Source of the DNA: Kitasatospora sp. NBC_01246
GTDB lineage: Bacteria > Actinomycetota > Actinomycetes > Streptomycetales > Streptomycetaceae
Reading direction: 5' to 3'
Assembly: GCF_036226505.1 (NCBI RefSeq)
Contig: NZ_CP108484.1
Coordinates: 7,192,001 to 7,256,000, forward strand
Length of the DNA: 64,000 nucleotides
The notes under the pieces are model-generated. The model made no database searches. It worked only from the letters and a program-made list of their open reading frames with translations, and was not told the origin of the DNA. The position numbers and the translations under genes are program-made. This document shows positions 7,742 to 15,700 of the stretch, piece after piece. Every line of letters begins with the position of its first letter. Positions within the stretch are counted from its first letter, which is position 1.

Positions 7742-8578
7742 TCAGCTCCAGCGGACGACGGCCGTCTCCCGCCAGAGGTCCAGCAGCGCCCGGTCCCCGG
7801 TCAGCTCGACCCGCTCCGCGGGCAGCCGGTTCCAGAGCAGCAGGTAGAGGTCGCGGGCCGGGCCGCTGATCGTGAGGTCGGCCGGGCCCGCGGCCCCGGC
7901 CGCCCGGCGGGTGACGGTGAGCGGCTCCCGGCTGATGGTGAGCAGCCAGGAGCCGGGCCCGTCGGTCGGTATGCCGCCGGGTGCGGGGTCGGTGGGCCCG
8001 GCGCTCGGCGTGACGTCGCCGGGTGCGGGGTCGGTGGGCCGGATCAGCACGGTGCGCGGCTGTTCGCTGCGCACCCGGGCGCGGCCGCGGGACATGAAGC
8101 CCGCCAGCAACTCGTCGATCCCGTCCAGGGCCAGGCCGGTGGCGACCCGGGGGCCGTCCGCCCCGGCGGCCGCGTCCGCGTCGAAGCGGTGCACCGCGGT
8201 CTCGTGCGCCTGACGGCGGGCCCAGAACGCCAGCGGGGTCGGCGCGGGCAGGAAGCTCCAGCACTCCAGGTCGGCCGGGGCCGCCGCGAGCGCCGCCACC
8301 AGGGCGGCGTGGCCGGTCCGGAACCAGTCGACCAGCGCCGCGTCCGACGGCTCCGGTCCCCAGGCGGCGCGCTCGCCCTCGGCGTCCAGCGGCTCCCGGT
8401 GGCCGTCCCGCACGAGGGCGGTGGCCCAGCGGTGGACCTGGCCGGTGTGCAGGACGAGGTCGCGCAACTGCCAGTCGGGGCAGGTGGGGACGGGGGCGGC
8501 GAGGTCGGTGCGGGCGGCCGCGTCGGCCAGCAGGACGCCCTCGCGGCGCAGCGCGTCGATGTGCTCGATGATCTCCAT
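7742..8578 (-). CDS. Maleylpyruvate isomerase family mycothiol-dependent enzyme
   Basis: 278 residues from the ATG at 8578 (MEIIEHIDALRREG); a GTG six codons upstream is possible and neither has a strong ribosome site. The N-terminal DinB-like four-helix domain shows VPTCPDWQLRDLVLHTGQVHRW, with the metal-binding His positions of the MDMPI family (HTGQVH, and RRQAHETAVHRFDAD with an HxxxH pattern). The C-terminal MDMPI-C domain ends DRALLDLWRETAVVRWS. Such enzymes use mycothiol, the actinomycete thiol, in isomerisation or transferase reactions. An internal 23-bp perfect DNA repeat (7976-7998 and 8018-8040) encodes a duplicated TDPAPG linker absent from a compact domain. It converges on the hydratase gene, with stops 13 bp apart. 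Confidence 0.85.
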   Translation of the reverse strand: MEIIEHIDALRREGVLLADAAARTDLAAPVPTCPDWQLRDLVLHTGQVHRWATALVRDGHREPLDAEGERAAWGPEPSDAALVDWFRTGHAALVAALAAAPADLECWSFLPAPTPLAFWARRQAHETAVHRFDADAAAGADGPRVATGLALDGIDELLAGFMSRGRARVRSEQPRTVLIRPTDPAPGDVTPSAGPTDPAPGGIPTDGPGSWLLTISREPLTVTRRAAGAAGPADLTISGPARDLYLLLWNRLPAERVELTGDRALLDLWRETAVVRWS

Positions 8579-8697
8579 GGTCGACGAGTGTCGCACCGCT
8601 CGCGGATTTCGGACACGGTACGGGCGCCCCTCCGGGACGGGTGTGATGTTGGCCGCCTCCTCGGTGACGGCGCCGGGGCGACCGGTAGCGTGGCGGC

Positions 8698-9456
8698 ATG
8701 TCGATCACCAGTTCCCTGTTCTCCGCCGCCCGGGCGGGCAGCCGACGCGTCGCGGGCCGCCTCGTCCACCGGGGCTGGACGTGGGTTCAGCGGGCCGGTG
8801 CGGTGTCCAGCGAGAGCCCCGGTCCGTACCGGTTCGGCGAACTGGGCGCGGGGACGAAGCTGACCTTCCCGCTCGGGGCGATCTTCAACGAGCGGTGGAT
8901 CACGATCGGCCCGTTCTCGATCATCGGCGAGCGCGTCACCATCAGCGCGGGCTTCCTGCCCGGCCTCGACCTCGGGCCGGACCCGATCGTGCGGATCGGC
9001 GGCGGCTGCGTGATAGGCCGTGACAGCCACATCGTCGGCCACCAGTCGATCGTGCTCGGCGACGACGTCTGGACCGGCCCGGGCGTCTACATATCCGACC
9101 AGGCCCACGAGTACCGCGCGACCGACCTGCCGATCGGCAAGCAGTGGCCGCGCAACGAACCGGTCGAGATCGGCGGCGGCAGCTGGATCGGCACCGGCGC
9201 CGTGATCCTCCCCGGCGCCCGGCTCGGCCGCAACGTGGTGGTCGCGGCCGGCTCGGTGGTGCGCGGTGAGATCCCCGACCACAGCGTGGTGGCCGGAGCC
9301 CCCGCGAAGATCGTCCGGCGCTGGACCGCCGAGGAGGGCTGGCAGCCGCCGTTCCGTACCGACCCGCCCAACCCCTTGCCGGACGGCATCACCGCCGACC
9401 AGCTGCGCGCGCTCGCCGGGTGGGACCTGCGGCTCCCCGGCGAGACGGGGGTGTGA
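8698..9456 (+). CDS. Left-handed beta-helix (hexapeptide) acyltransferase
   Basis: 252 residues. The central part is a run of hexapeptide repeats ([LIV]-G-x4): FSIIGERVTISAG, VRIGGGCVIGRDSHIVGHQSIVLGDDVWTGPGVYIS, IGGGSWIGTGAVILPGARLGRNVVVAAGSVV, followed by the typical closing DHSVVAGAPAKIVRRW. The catalytic His candidate is in DQAHEY. Such enzymes transfer acetyl or other acyl groups from CoA to sugars or antibiotics; the acceptor is unknown. A -10 box TAGCGT (8686-8691) sits six bases before the ATG, so translation is probably leaderless. Confidence 0.85.
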   Translation: MSITSSLFSAARAGSRRVAGRLVHRGWTWVQRAGAVSSESPGPYRFGELGAGTKLTFPLGAIFNERWITIGPFSIIGERVTISAGFLPGLDLGPDPIVRIGGGCVIGRDSHIVGHQSIVLGDDVWTGPGVYISDQAHEYRATDLPIGKQWPRNEPVEIGGGSWIGTGAVILPGARLGRNVVVAAGSVVRGEIPDHSVVAGAPAKIVRRWTAEEGWQPPFRTDPPNPLPDGITADQLRALAGWDLRLPGETGV

Positions 9457-9578
9457 GGCGGGGCGGTCGGCGGGGCCGAAGTCGGGCGGCGTCGGCGGGA
9501 ACGGCGGGCTGGGGGTCGAGGGCTGAGGGCTGCGGCGTCGGCGTCCGGCGGGTCCGGCCGCCAGGCGGGCCCGGCCGG

Positions 9579-10889
9579 TCAGGCCGGCTCCTGGGCGCGC
9601 TCGGCGTCCCGGGCGGCGATGGCGGCGGTGATCCGGAGCAGGTCGGCGGGCCGGGTCGGGTCGAGGCCGGTGAGGACGGCCACCCGGCGCAGCCGGTAGT
9701 CGACCGTGTTCGGGTGCAGGTGCAGGGTGCGGGCCGTGTGGCGGCGGTTGAGGCCGCCGGCCAGGTGGGTGCGGAGCGTGGCGAGCAGTTCGCCGCCGTC
9801 CTCCAGAGGCGCGAGCAGTGAGGCGAGCCGGGATCTCGCCTGGCTCGGCCGGCTGAGCTGGTACTCCAGCAGGACGTCGTCCAGGCGGTGCAGCCCGGGC
9901 GGGCGGGCGAAGGCCCGCGCCACCTCCAGCACTTCGGTGGCGAGCACGGCCGCCGCCGCCACCCCGGCGGGTGCGGCGACGGCCGCCCCGGCCCGGACCG
10001 GGACCCCGGCGGCCCGGGCGGTGCCGGCCACGGTGTCCGCGAGGCGCTGCCACATGTCGGCCGGGACGGCGTCCGGCCGGCACTCCAGCGGGATCAGCAC
10101 CGGGCCGCCCGAGGAGGAGAGCGCGGTGAGCGCCGACTGCCGGGTGCGGTGGTCGAGTTCGGTGCGCAGCCGGCGCAGCTTGCGGTGGCCGGCCACGGTC
10201 CGGTCGACGCCGGGCGCCCGCTCGTCGGGGTGGTCGGCGACGGCGAGGCAGAGCACGGCGTAGGAGGGCGGCAGCCGGATCCCGGCCCTGGTGGCGGTCT
10301 CCTCGGCGGGGGCGCCGTCGAGCAGCGCGGTGAGCAGGGCGAGGCGGGCGGCCCGCTGCTCGTCGGCGAGGGTGCGGCGTTCCTCGACGTACCCGGCGCC
10401 GGCGGCGGAGGTGGCCTGGCGGAGCTGGTCGAGCAGCAGCCGGTTGAGCACCAGCAGGTCGGCGGCGTCGTCGTCGTGGGCGTCCCTGGTCACCAGCTCC
10501 CAGCAGACCTCCATCCCGAGGTGGTGGGCGAGCAGGACGGCGTCCAGCGGCAGGCCCTCCTCCGCCCGCCGGGCGGCGGCCTCGCGGACGGAGGTGAACT
10601 CCTCGTCGTCGGCGGGGTTCCCGGTGCGGACGGCCTGGGCGAGGGCGCGGATCCGGCGTTCGGTGACCTGGCTGAGTTCGCCCGCCACCTGCTCGTGCGG
10701 CAGGCGGCGGTAGGTCGGCACCCGGGCGAGCAGGGTGGCGATGACGGCCTCGACCAACTCGGGTACGGCGCCGAGCAGCCGCTGGTCGGCGGGCACTCCG
10801 CCGATCAGCGGGATCCGCCAACCGGGGGCGCGAGCGGGTGAATTGTGACCGGTCACAGAAAACACCGTCCAGGTCTGGGGGACACCCAA
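9579..10889 (-). CDS. PucR-type helix-turn-helix transcriptional regulator
   Basis: Up to 436 residues; the exact start is uncertain (several GTG codons near 10850-10889), and the first 35 residues may not be translated. It has the PucR/CdaR architecture: a helical N-terminal region with QVTERRIRALAQAV, a central GGDEF-related domain (about 200-330), and a C-terminal PucR HTH reading LNRRHTARTLHLHPNTVDYRLRRVAVLTGLDPTRPADLLRI. Family members regulate catabolic operons or proline/purine use. It is divergent from a secreted lipase gene, with palindromes in the gap, so lipase control is a reasonable inference. Confidence 0.85.
   Translation of the reverse strand: MGVPQTWTVFSVTGHNSPARAPGWRIPLIGGVPADQRLLGAVPELVEAVIATLLARVPTYRRLPHEQVAGELSQVTERRIRALAQAVRTGNPADDEEFTSVREAAARRAEEGLPLDAVLLAHHLGMEVCWELVTRDAHDDDAADLLVLNRLLLDQLRQATSAAGAGYVEERRTLADEQRAARLALLTALLDGAPAEETATRAGIRLPPSYAVLCLAVADHPDERAPGVDRTVAGHRKLRRLRTELDHRTRQSALTALSSSGGPVLIPLECRPDAVPADMWQRLADTVAGTARAAGVPVRAGAAVAAPAGVAAAAVLATEVLEVARAFARPPGLHRLDDVLLEYQLSRPSQARSRLASLLAPLEDGGELLATLRTHLAGGLNRRHTARTLHLHPNTVDYRLRRVAVLTGLDPTRPADLLRITAAIAARDAERAQEPA
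10844..10857. promoter_or_regulatory. Perfect palindrome TGTGACCGGTCACA near PucR start
   Basis: A perfect 14-bp palindrome at the 5' end of the PucR gene, 110 bp upstream of the lipase start. It looks like a CRP-type site with a shortened spacer (TGTGA-N4-TCACA). It overlaps the possible PucR start codons, consistent with autoregulation. Confidence 0.45.
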
Positions 10890-10930
10890 GGGCCGGGCCG
10901 GAGGGGCGACCGCATGATGGAGGCACTCGG

Positions 10931-10946
10931 GTTACCTGTTGGTAAC
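10931..10946. promoter_or_regulatory. Inverted repeat GTTACC-N4-GGTAAC in lipase promoter region
   Basis: Perfect 6-bp arms around TGTT, 25 bp upstream of the lipase start codon. Different in sequence from the TGTGACC palindrome, so a second regulator or an independent operator is possible. Confidence 0.45.
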
Positions 10947-10970
10947 AAACTTCCGTTGTGGAGGCAACAG

Positions 10971-11933
10971 TTGAGAACCCCACTTCTCCGCTCCGCCGCC
11001 GGACCGGTACGCCGCAGACTCCTCGGAGCACTCGGCTCGGCCCTGCTGGCCGGTGCGCTGCTCGCCGGCGCCCCCGCCACCGCCGCACACGCCGCACCGG
11101 ACGCGACCCCCACCGTGTCCGGCGTGGCGGCCCAACTGCCCCCCGACGGCGACTCGGTGGCCTCGCCGCCGGGTGCCAACGACTGGGCCTGCAAGCCGAC
11201 GGCGGCCCACCCCGATCCGGTGGTCCTGGTGCACGGCACCTTCGCCAACCGCTACGAGAACTGGCTGGTGCTCTCGCCCCTGCTGAAGAGCCAGGGTTAC
11301 TGCGTCTTCGCCCTGGACTACGGCATGGTCCCCGGCGTCACCTCCTCCGGCAGCGGCCTGGTGCTGCCGATCGGCGGGCTCGGTCCGGCCGCCGAGTCGG
11401 CCGCGCAACTCGGCCGCTTCGTCGACCTGGTGCGCGGCGCGACCGGCGCGGCGAAGGTCGACCTCGTCGGCCACTCGCAGGGCGGCATGCTCCCGAACTA
11501 CTACGTGAAGTTCCTCGGGGGTGCGTCGAAGGTCGACAAGGTGATCGGCCTGGCGCCGTCCAACCACGGGACGACGCTCGACGGCATCGCCAACCTCGCC
11601 CCGTACCTCCCCCGGGTGGCCGAACTGATCTACACGGCCTGCCCGGCCTGCAAGGACCAGGTGGTGGACTCCGCCTTCAACCGGAAGATGGCGACGGTGG
11701 CGGACACCGTGCCCGGCGTCCGCTACACGGTGATCTCGACCGTGTACGACGAGGTCGTCACGCCGTACCGGACGCAGTTCCTCAGCGGCCCGAACGTGAA
11801 CAACGTCGTCCTGCAGGACCGTTGCCCGCTCTCGCTCGCCGAGCACGTGGCCATCGCCTTCTCGCCGACCGCGTTGCACCTGGTCACCAACGCGCTCGAC
11901 CCGGCCCACGCGTCCCCGGTGTACTGCGGCTGA
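10971..11933 (+). CDS. Secreted triacylglycerol lipase/esterase, alpha/beta hydrolase (class 2 type)
   Basis: 320 residues from a TTG at 10971, chosen because GGAGG lies six bases upstream and the product then begins with a clean signal peptide (two Arg clusters, Leu/Ala core, cleavage near TAAHA-APDA). ATG codons upstream would add a non-signal extension. The oxyanion segment VVLVHGTF is at about 84-91 and the nucleophile elbow GHSQGG gives Ser169. The later Asp (in VYDEVVTPY) and His (in CPLSLAEHVAIAF) complete a catalytic triad. Cysteine pairs (CPAC; C...C at the end) suggest disulfides. The enzyme hydrolyses lipid esters outside the cell. Divergent from the PucR regulator. Confidence 0.88.
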   Translation: MRTPLLRSAAGPVRRRLLGALGSALLAGALLAGAPATAAHAAPDATPTVSGVAAQLPPDGDSVASPPGANDWACKPTAAHPDPVVLVHGTFANRYENWLVLSPLLKSQGYCVFALDYGMVPGVTSSGSGLVLPIGGLGPAAESAAQLGRFVDLVRGATGAAKVDLVGHSQGGMLPNYYVKFLGGASKVDKVIGLAPSNHGTTLDGIANLAPYLPRVAELIYTACPACKDQVVDSAFNRKMATVADTVPGVRYTVISTVYDEVVTPYRTQFLSGPNVNNVVLQDRCPLSLAEHVAIAFSPTALHLVTNALDPAHASPVYCG

Positions 11934-11966
11934 CGCGCCGTCCGGCCGCCGGGTGCGGCGGGTCGC

Positions 11967-12003
11967 CCGCACAGGAAGTCGGACCCGCCGGCTTCCTGTG
12001 CGG
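11967..12003. terminator. Bidirectional hairpin terminator between lipase and hutD
   Basis: Perfect 12-bp arms CCGCACAGGAAG (11967-11978) and CTTCCTGTGCGG (11992-12003) with a 13-nt GC-rich loop that can itself pair, between convergent stops at 11933 and 12036. Confidence 0.7.
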
Positions 12004-12035
12004 TGGTGTGTCCCGGGCGGGTGTGCCGTGCGGTG

Positions 12036-12611
12036 TCAGGCGGGCGGCGTGCGGAAGGTGACGGCGGCGGTCACGCCGTCGGGCCGGAGCTCGTACGGGC
12101 CGGGCCCGGCCGGCAGGGCGGCGTCGTAGCGGTCGAGCACGGTGTCGCCGACGGTGGCGCGGCCGGCCAGGCAGACCAGCAGGACGGTGCCACCGGCCGG
12201 GACGTCCACGGTGCGCGGCCCGGTGGTCAGCGCGAGGTCGGCGCTGGTGCGCCCGCGACGGGTCATCACGTTGAAGTCCACCACCGGGCCGCCGAGCAGT
12301 CGGCAGCCGGTGTCGGCCTCGCCGGAGAACGCGAACGGGCGGAACGGGGTGTCGACGAGGTGCTCGGCACCGTCGACGGTCAGGGCCATACCGGGGCCCT
12401 CGACCAGGGTGATCACCCGGTCGACGCCGGGGAACGCGGAGAACGGCCCGGCGGAGGCGACGTCGGCGAGGCTGACCCGCCAGTCGAAGGCGTCCAGCCC
12501 GGCCCCGGCGGGGAACCCGGCGACCTCCCTGGTCACCCCGCCCCCGTTCAGCCACGCCGTCGCCGGGCGCTCGTCCGCCCGCAGTACCTGGATCCGCCCG
12601 GTCGTCGTCAT
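12036..12611 (-). CDS. HutD/Ves family protein
   Basis: 191 residues, a cupin-like beta protein. Family hallmarks are visible: RADERPATAWLNGGGVTREVA at the N-terminus, DWRVSLADVASAGPFSAFPGVDRVITLVEGPGMAL, and FAFSGEADTGCRLLGGPVVDFNVMTRRG. HutD is often linked to histidine-utilisation operons, where it is thought to set an upper limit on pathway activity. No hut gene is present in this window, so it is a stand-alone copy whose ligand is unknown. ATG start at 12611. Confidence 0.85.
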   Translation of the reverse strand: MTTTGRIQVLRADERPATAWLNGGGVTREVAGFPAGAGLDAFDWRVSLADVASAGPFSAFPGVDRVITLVEGPGMALTVDGAEHLVDTPFRPFAFSGEADTGCRLLGGPVVDFNVMTRRGRTSADLALTTGPRTVDVPAGGTVLLVCLAGRATVGDTVLDRYDAALPAGPGPYELRPDGVTAAVTFRTPPA

Positions 12612-12699
12612 GGCCGCATCCTGTCACGGGGCGGGACGCGGGAGTGCGCCCGGAGGTCCGGGGCTGCCGGGGGCGCTCGCCGGGGGGAGTACGGGAGAC

Positions 12700-12719
12700 C
12701 GCCGGTCCGCGGACCGGCG
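12700..12719. terminator. 20-bp perfect palindrome, probable terminator after the MFS gene
   Basis: CGCCGGTCCGCGGACCGGCG is a perfect palindrome, 274 bp downstream of the leftward MFS stop. It sits in the 381-bp non-coding gap 12612-12992, where I see no credible gene. Confidence 0.4.
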
Positions 12720-12776
12720 TGCGGGGGACCGCCGCCGAGGTGATCGGCCGGCCGTGGGTCGCCCCGGTGGGACCGT

Positions 12777-12794
12777 GGGTGGGTGGGTGGGTGG
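12777..12794 (+). other. G-quadruplex motif (GGGT)4
   Basis: GGGTGGGTGGGTGGGTGG has four G3 runs with single-T loops, the most stable type of parallel quadruplex sequence. It lies in the non-coding gap between hutD and the MFS gene; function unknown. Confidence 0.6.
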
Positions 12795-12992
12795 CGTGGT
12801 CGGTGGCCCCGACCGGGGGTGCGCTCGCGGGGGTGTGCCGCCGGTCCCGGCGGGGAGCCGGTGGGCACCCGGCCCGCCGGTCGGGAGCCCCGACCGGCGG
12901 GATGTGCCGCGGGCCGTCGTGTGGTGGCCGGTGGCGGGTGCGACGCGTGGTGGGGCGTCCTCACCGCCCGCCGTACCCGGCGACGGGCTCCG

Positions 12993-14264
12993 TCAGTGGG
13001 TGCGGCGGGCGGTGAGGGGGAGCAGGGCGGCGAGGACGGCGGCGAGCGCGACCGAGGTGAGGGCGAGCGGGAGTCCGACGGCGTCGGCGAGGAAGCCGAT
13101 CACCGGCGGGCCGATCAGCATGCCGCCGTAGCCCAGGGTGGAGGCGAGCGCGACGCCCTGCGGGCCGCCGGTGGCGCCGGCCTGGGCGATGGCGAGCGGG
13201 AAGATGTTGGCCAGGCCGAGGCCGACCAGCACGAACCCGGACAGCGCGAGGGGTACCGAGGGCGCGAGTGCGGCCAGCAGCATGCCGGCCGCGGCGGTCA
13301 GGCCGCCGAGGACGATCACCCGGTTCTGGCCCAGCCTGATGGAGAGCCAGGTGCCGCCGACCCGGCCGCTGGTCATCGCGAAGGCGTACGCGGCGTACCC
13401 GGCGGCGGCCGTGCCGGCACTGGCGTGGACGTCGTCGGTGAGGTGCAGGGTGGTCCAGTCCGCGATGGCGCCCTCGCCGTAGGCGCAGCAGAGCGCGGTG
13501 AGGCCGAGCAGCAGGACGAGCAACCGGGCGTGCGGCACCCGGGCCGGCTCCTTGGGGGCGGCCGCAGCGGTGGGGGAGGTGGGCGAGGCGGAGGAGTCGG
13601 CCGCCCGGCCGGGGGCGACGAGCGGCGCGGCCGGGCCGCGGAGCAGGACGACGCCGGCGCCCGCCGTGACGGCCAGGCCCAGCAGGCCGCTCAGGGCGAG
13701 CGCCCACGTGGTGGTGAGGGTGCCGGCGAGCAGGCCGCCGACGCCCGCGCCGAGCAGGCCGCCGAGGCTGTACCCGGCGTGGAAGCTCGGCATCACCGGG
13801 CGGCGCAGCTGGGCCACCAGGTCGACGGCGGCGCTGTTCATCGCGACGTTGGCGCCGCCGTACCCCGCCCCGAAGAGCAGCAGGACGCCGCCGAGCGCCG
13901 CGACCGAGTGGGCGTGGGCGGGCAGCGGGACGGCGAGGCTGAGCAGCGCCAGCGAACCGACGGTGACCGGTCGCGAGCCGTACCGGAGGCAGAGCCGGCC
14001 GACCAGGGGCATGGTGGCGACGGCGCCGGCCGAGACGCAGAGCAGGGCGAGCCCGAGCGCGCTGTGGGAGGCGCTGACCTGGCTGCGGATGTCCGGGATG
14101 CGGACCACCCAGGCGGCGAAGAGGAAGCCGTCGACGGCGAAGAAAGCGGTGAGTGCGAGCCGTGCCGCGCCCCAGGGGGTGCCGGAAGCGGCCGGAGTGC
14201 TGCGAGACTGGAGGGACGGCCGGTCGACCCGGTCATGGACGTGGATTTTGTTTCGGAGCGGCAC
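12993..14264 (-). CDS. MFS transporter, sugar/metabolite type
   Basis: 423 residues, about 12 transmembrane segments. After a 30-residue hydrophilic N-terminus, TM1 begins LALTAFFAVDGFLFAAWVVRIPDIRSQ, followed by the conserved MFS loop GRLCLRYGSRPV. A Ser/Ala/Pro-rich cytoplasmic loop (about 215-240) separates the halves. The GADWTTLHL-like segment AIADWTTLHLTDD and the GGLTAAAG repeat recall the FucP/YbjJ-like MFS group. The start is a GTG at 14264 with no ribosome site; TATTGT on the minus strand lies 6-7 bp upstream, suggesting a leaderless message. It is divergent from a ROK regulator, so a sugar-related substrate is inferred. Confidence 0.82.
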   Translation of the reverse strand: MPLRNKIHVHDRVDRPSLQSRSTPAASGTPWGAARLALTAFFAVDGFLFAAWVVRIPDIRSQVSASHSALGLALLCVSAGAVATMPLVGRLCLRYGSRPVTVGSLALLSLAVPLPAHAHSVAALGGVLLLFGAGYGGANVAMNSAAVDLVAQLRRPVMPSFHAGYSLGGLLGAGVGGLLAGTLTTTWALALSGLLGLAVTAGAGVVLLRGPAAPLVAPGRAADSSASPTSPTAAAAPKEPARVPHARLLVLLLGLTALCCAYGEGAIADWTTLHLTDDVHASAGTAAAGYAAYAFAMTSGRVGGTWLSIRLGQNRVIVLGGLTAAAGMLLAALAPSVPLALSGFVLVGLGLANIFPLAIAQAGATGGPQGVALASTLGYGGMLIGPPVIGFLADAVGLPLALTSVALAAVLAALLPLTARRTH

Positions 14265-14275
14265 AAAGTAACAAT
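14249..14275. promoter_or_regulatory. Shared divergent promoter/operator of MFS and ROK genes
   Basis: Only 17 bp separate the two GTG start codons. TTGTTT (14248-14253) and AACAAT (14270-14275, 16-bp spacing) form a rightward promoter six bases before the ROK GTG. A TTTGT-N11-ACAAA dyad spans the MFS start. The promoters overlap, so a ROK dimer bound here could control both genes. Confidence 0.5.
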
Positions 14276-14281
14276 AGGGCC

Positions 14282-15562
14282 GTGCAGCTCACTCCATCAA
14301 GTCCGAAGCCCGGCTCCGGGGCCGACCACGACGCCCAGCGTGACGCCCACCGCCGCTCGGCCCCCGACCGCGGTCGCACGCTGCTCGGCCCGGCGCTCTC
14401 GCTCATCCACACCGGCCAGACCCCCACCCGCTCGGCGCTCACCCGTGCGCTGGACGTCACCCGGGCCACCGCCGGAGCGGTCACCGCGGAGCTGGAGGCG
14501 CTCGGCCTGATCACCGTCGACTCCCGGCCGGCCGGCGGCGGCCGCGGCCGCCCGTCGCACCGGCTGGCCATCGACCCGGCCGGTCCGGTGGTGATCGCCG
14601 GCCAGATCCACGCCGACGGGCTGAGCGTCACCCTCGCCGGACTCGGCGGACTGCTCGATCCGCCCGTGCACCGGCCGCTGCCCGCCGCCACCGACCCGGT
14701 CCGGATGCTCCGCGCCGTGGCCGAGGCCGGCGCCGAACTGGCCCGCCACAGCAGCCGCCGCTGCCTCGGTGCCGCGCTCGCGCTGCCCAACCCGGTCACC
14801 GAGCCGGACGGCACCGCGCTCGCCGCCCTGCACTTCGCCTGGCCCAGCGGCACGCCCGTCGCCGACCTGTACGACGTCGAGGTCGGCCGCGCCGACAACG
14901 GCCCGCTCGCGCTGGACCCGCTGCCCACCGCGATCGCCAACGACGCCAACCTCGGCGCCCTCGCCGAGTACCGGCACGGCGCCGGCCGGGGCGCCCGCCA
15001 TCTGCTGCTGGTCACCTCCGGCCACCGGGGCGTCGGTGGCGCGCTGGTGATCGACGGCCGCCTGCACACCGGGAGCGCCGGGCTGGCGCTGGAGGTCGGC
15101 CACCTCACCGTCGACCCGCAGGGCCGCCCCTGCCAGTGCGGCAACCGCGGCTGCCTCAACGCCGAGACCGACCCGGACGCGCTGTTCGCCGCCGCCGGGC
15201 TCACCCCCGACCCGGACCGCCCGCTGCTCGACCAGGCCGGCGAGCTCTGCCGGGCCGCCGCGACGGACGAGCGGGCCCGGGCGGCCGTCGAGCACGTCAT
15301 CGACCGGCTCGGCCTCGGACTGGCCGGCGTCGCCAACATCCTCAACCCGGACCGGGTGGTGCTCAGCGGTCTGCACCTCGATCTGCTGGAGGCCGCGCCG
15401 GAGCGGCTGCGGGCGGTGGTCGCCGAGCGCAGCCTCTGGGGGCGCAGCGGCCGGGTGCCGATCGTGGGCGCCGAGCTGGCGCACGGCGCACTGGCGGGCG
15501 CGGCCGAGCTGGCGTGGCGGCCCTACCTCGCCGACCCGCAGTCGGTGCAGGCGGGGGCGTAG
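14282..15562 (+). CDS. ROK family transcriptional regulator
   Basis: 426 residues from a GTG at 14282. The N-terminal winged helix (about 25-75) reads SALTRALDVTRATAGAVTAELEALGLI, and is followed by a sugar-kinase-like ROK domain: GRPSHRLAIDP, AIANDANLGALAEYRHGAGRGARHLLLVTSGHRGVGGALVIDGRLHTG, and the zinc-binding ROK motif with GHLTVDPQGRPCQCGNRGCLN (H and three Cys). Members are XylR/NagC-like repressors that sense sugars. The divergent MFS gene is the likely target and may import the inducer. Confidence 0.88.
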   Translation: MQLTPSSPKPGSGADHDAQRDAHRRSAPDRGRTLLGPALSLIHTGQTPTRSALTRALDVTRATAGAVTAELEALGLITVDSRPAGGGRGRPSHRLAIDPAGPVVIAGQIHADGLSVTLAGLGGLLDPPVHRPLPAATDPVRMLRAVAEAGAELARHSSRRCLGAALALPNPVTEPDGTALAALHFAWPSGTPVADLYDVEVGRADNGPLALDPLPTAIANDANLGALAEYRHGAGRGARHLLLVTSGHRGVGGALVIDGRLHTGSAGLALEVGHLTVDPQGRPCQCGNRGCLNAETDPDALFAAAGLTPDPDRPLLDQAGELCRAAATDERARAAVEHVIDRLGLGLAGVANILNPDRVVLSGLHLDLLEAAPERLRAVVAERSLWGRSGRVPIVGAELAHGALAGAAELAWRPYLADPQSVQAGA

Positions 15563-15623
15563 CAGGGCGGGCGGCGGCGGAGCGCGGCGAGGCCCGGTGG
15601 CCGTGGATAAGCGGAAGCTGGGG

Positions 15624-15665
15624 CTACGAAAACCGTCACTTATCGTGACTCTCGTACACTCGTAG
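15624..15665. promoter_or_regulatory. Nested dyads upstream of the cysteine-synthase-like gene
   Basis: An inner repeat GTCAC-TTATC-GTGAC (15635-15649) lies inside an outer pair CTACGA (15624-15629) / TCGTAG (15660-15665). A possible -10 box TACACT is at 15655-15660, 41 bp before the ATG at 15701. It probably contains the promoter and an operator. Confidence 0.45.
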
Positions 15666-15700
15666 TGAGCAACCGGGGGGTTCGAGCGAGGAGAGTGACC

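Noticed and set aside
8044..11097. A >1000-codon leftward open frame spanning three genes
   Set aside because: Overlaps the isomerase, acyltransferase and PucR genes, all with recognised domains; composition is Arg/Pro/Ala noise.
12608..12964. Leftward 118-codon frame between hutD and the MFS gene
   Set aside because: His/Pro/Thr/Arg low-complexity translation; the DNA is simple GGGT/GACCGG repeats.
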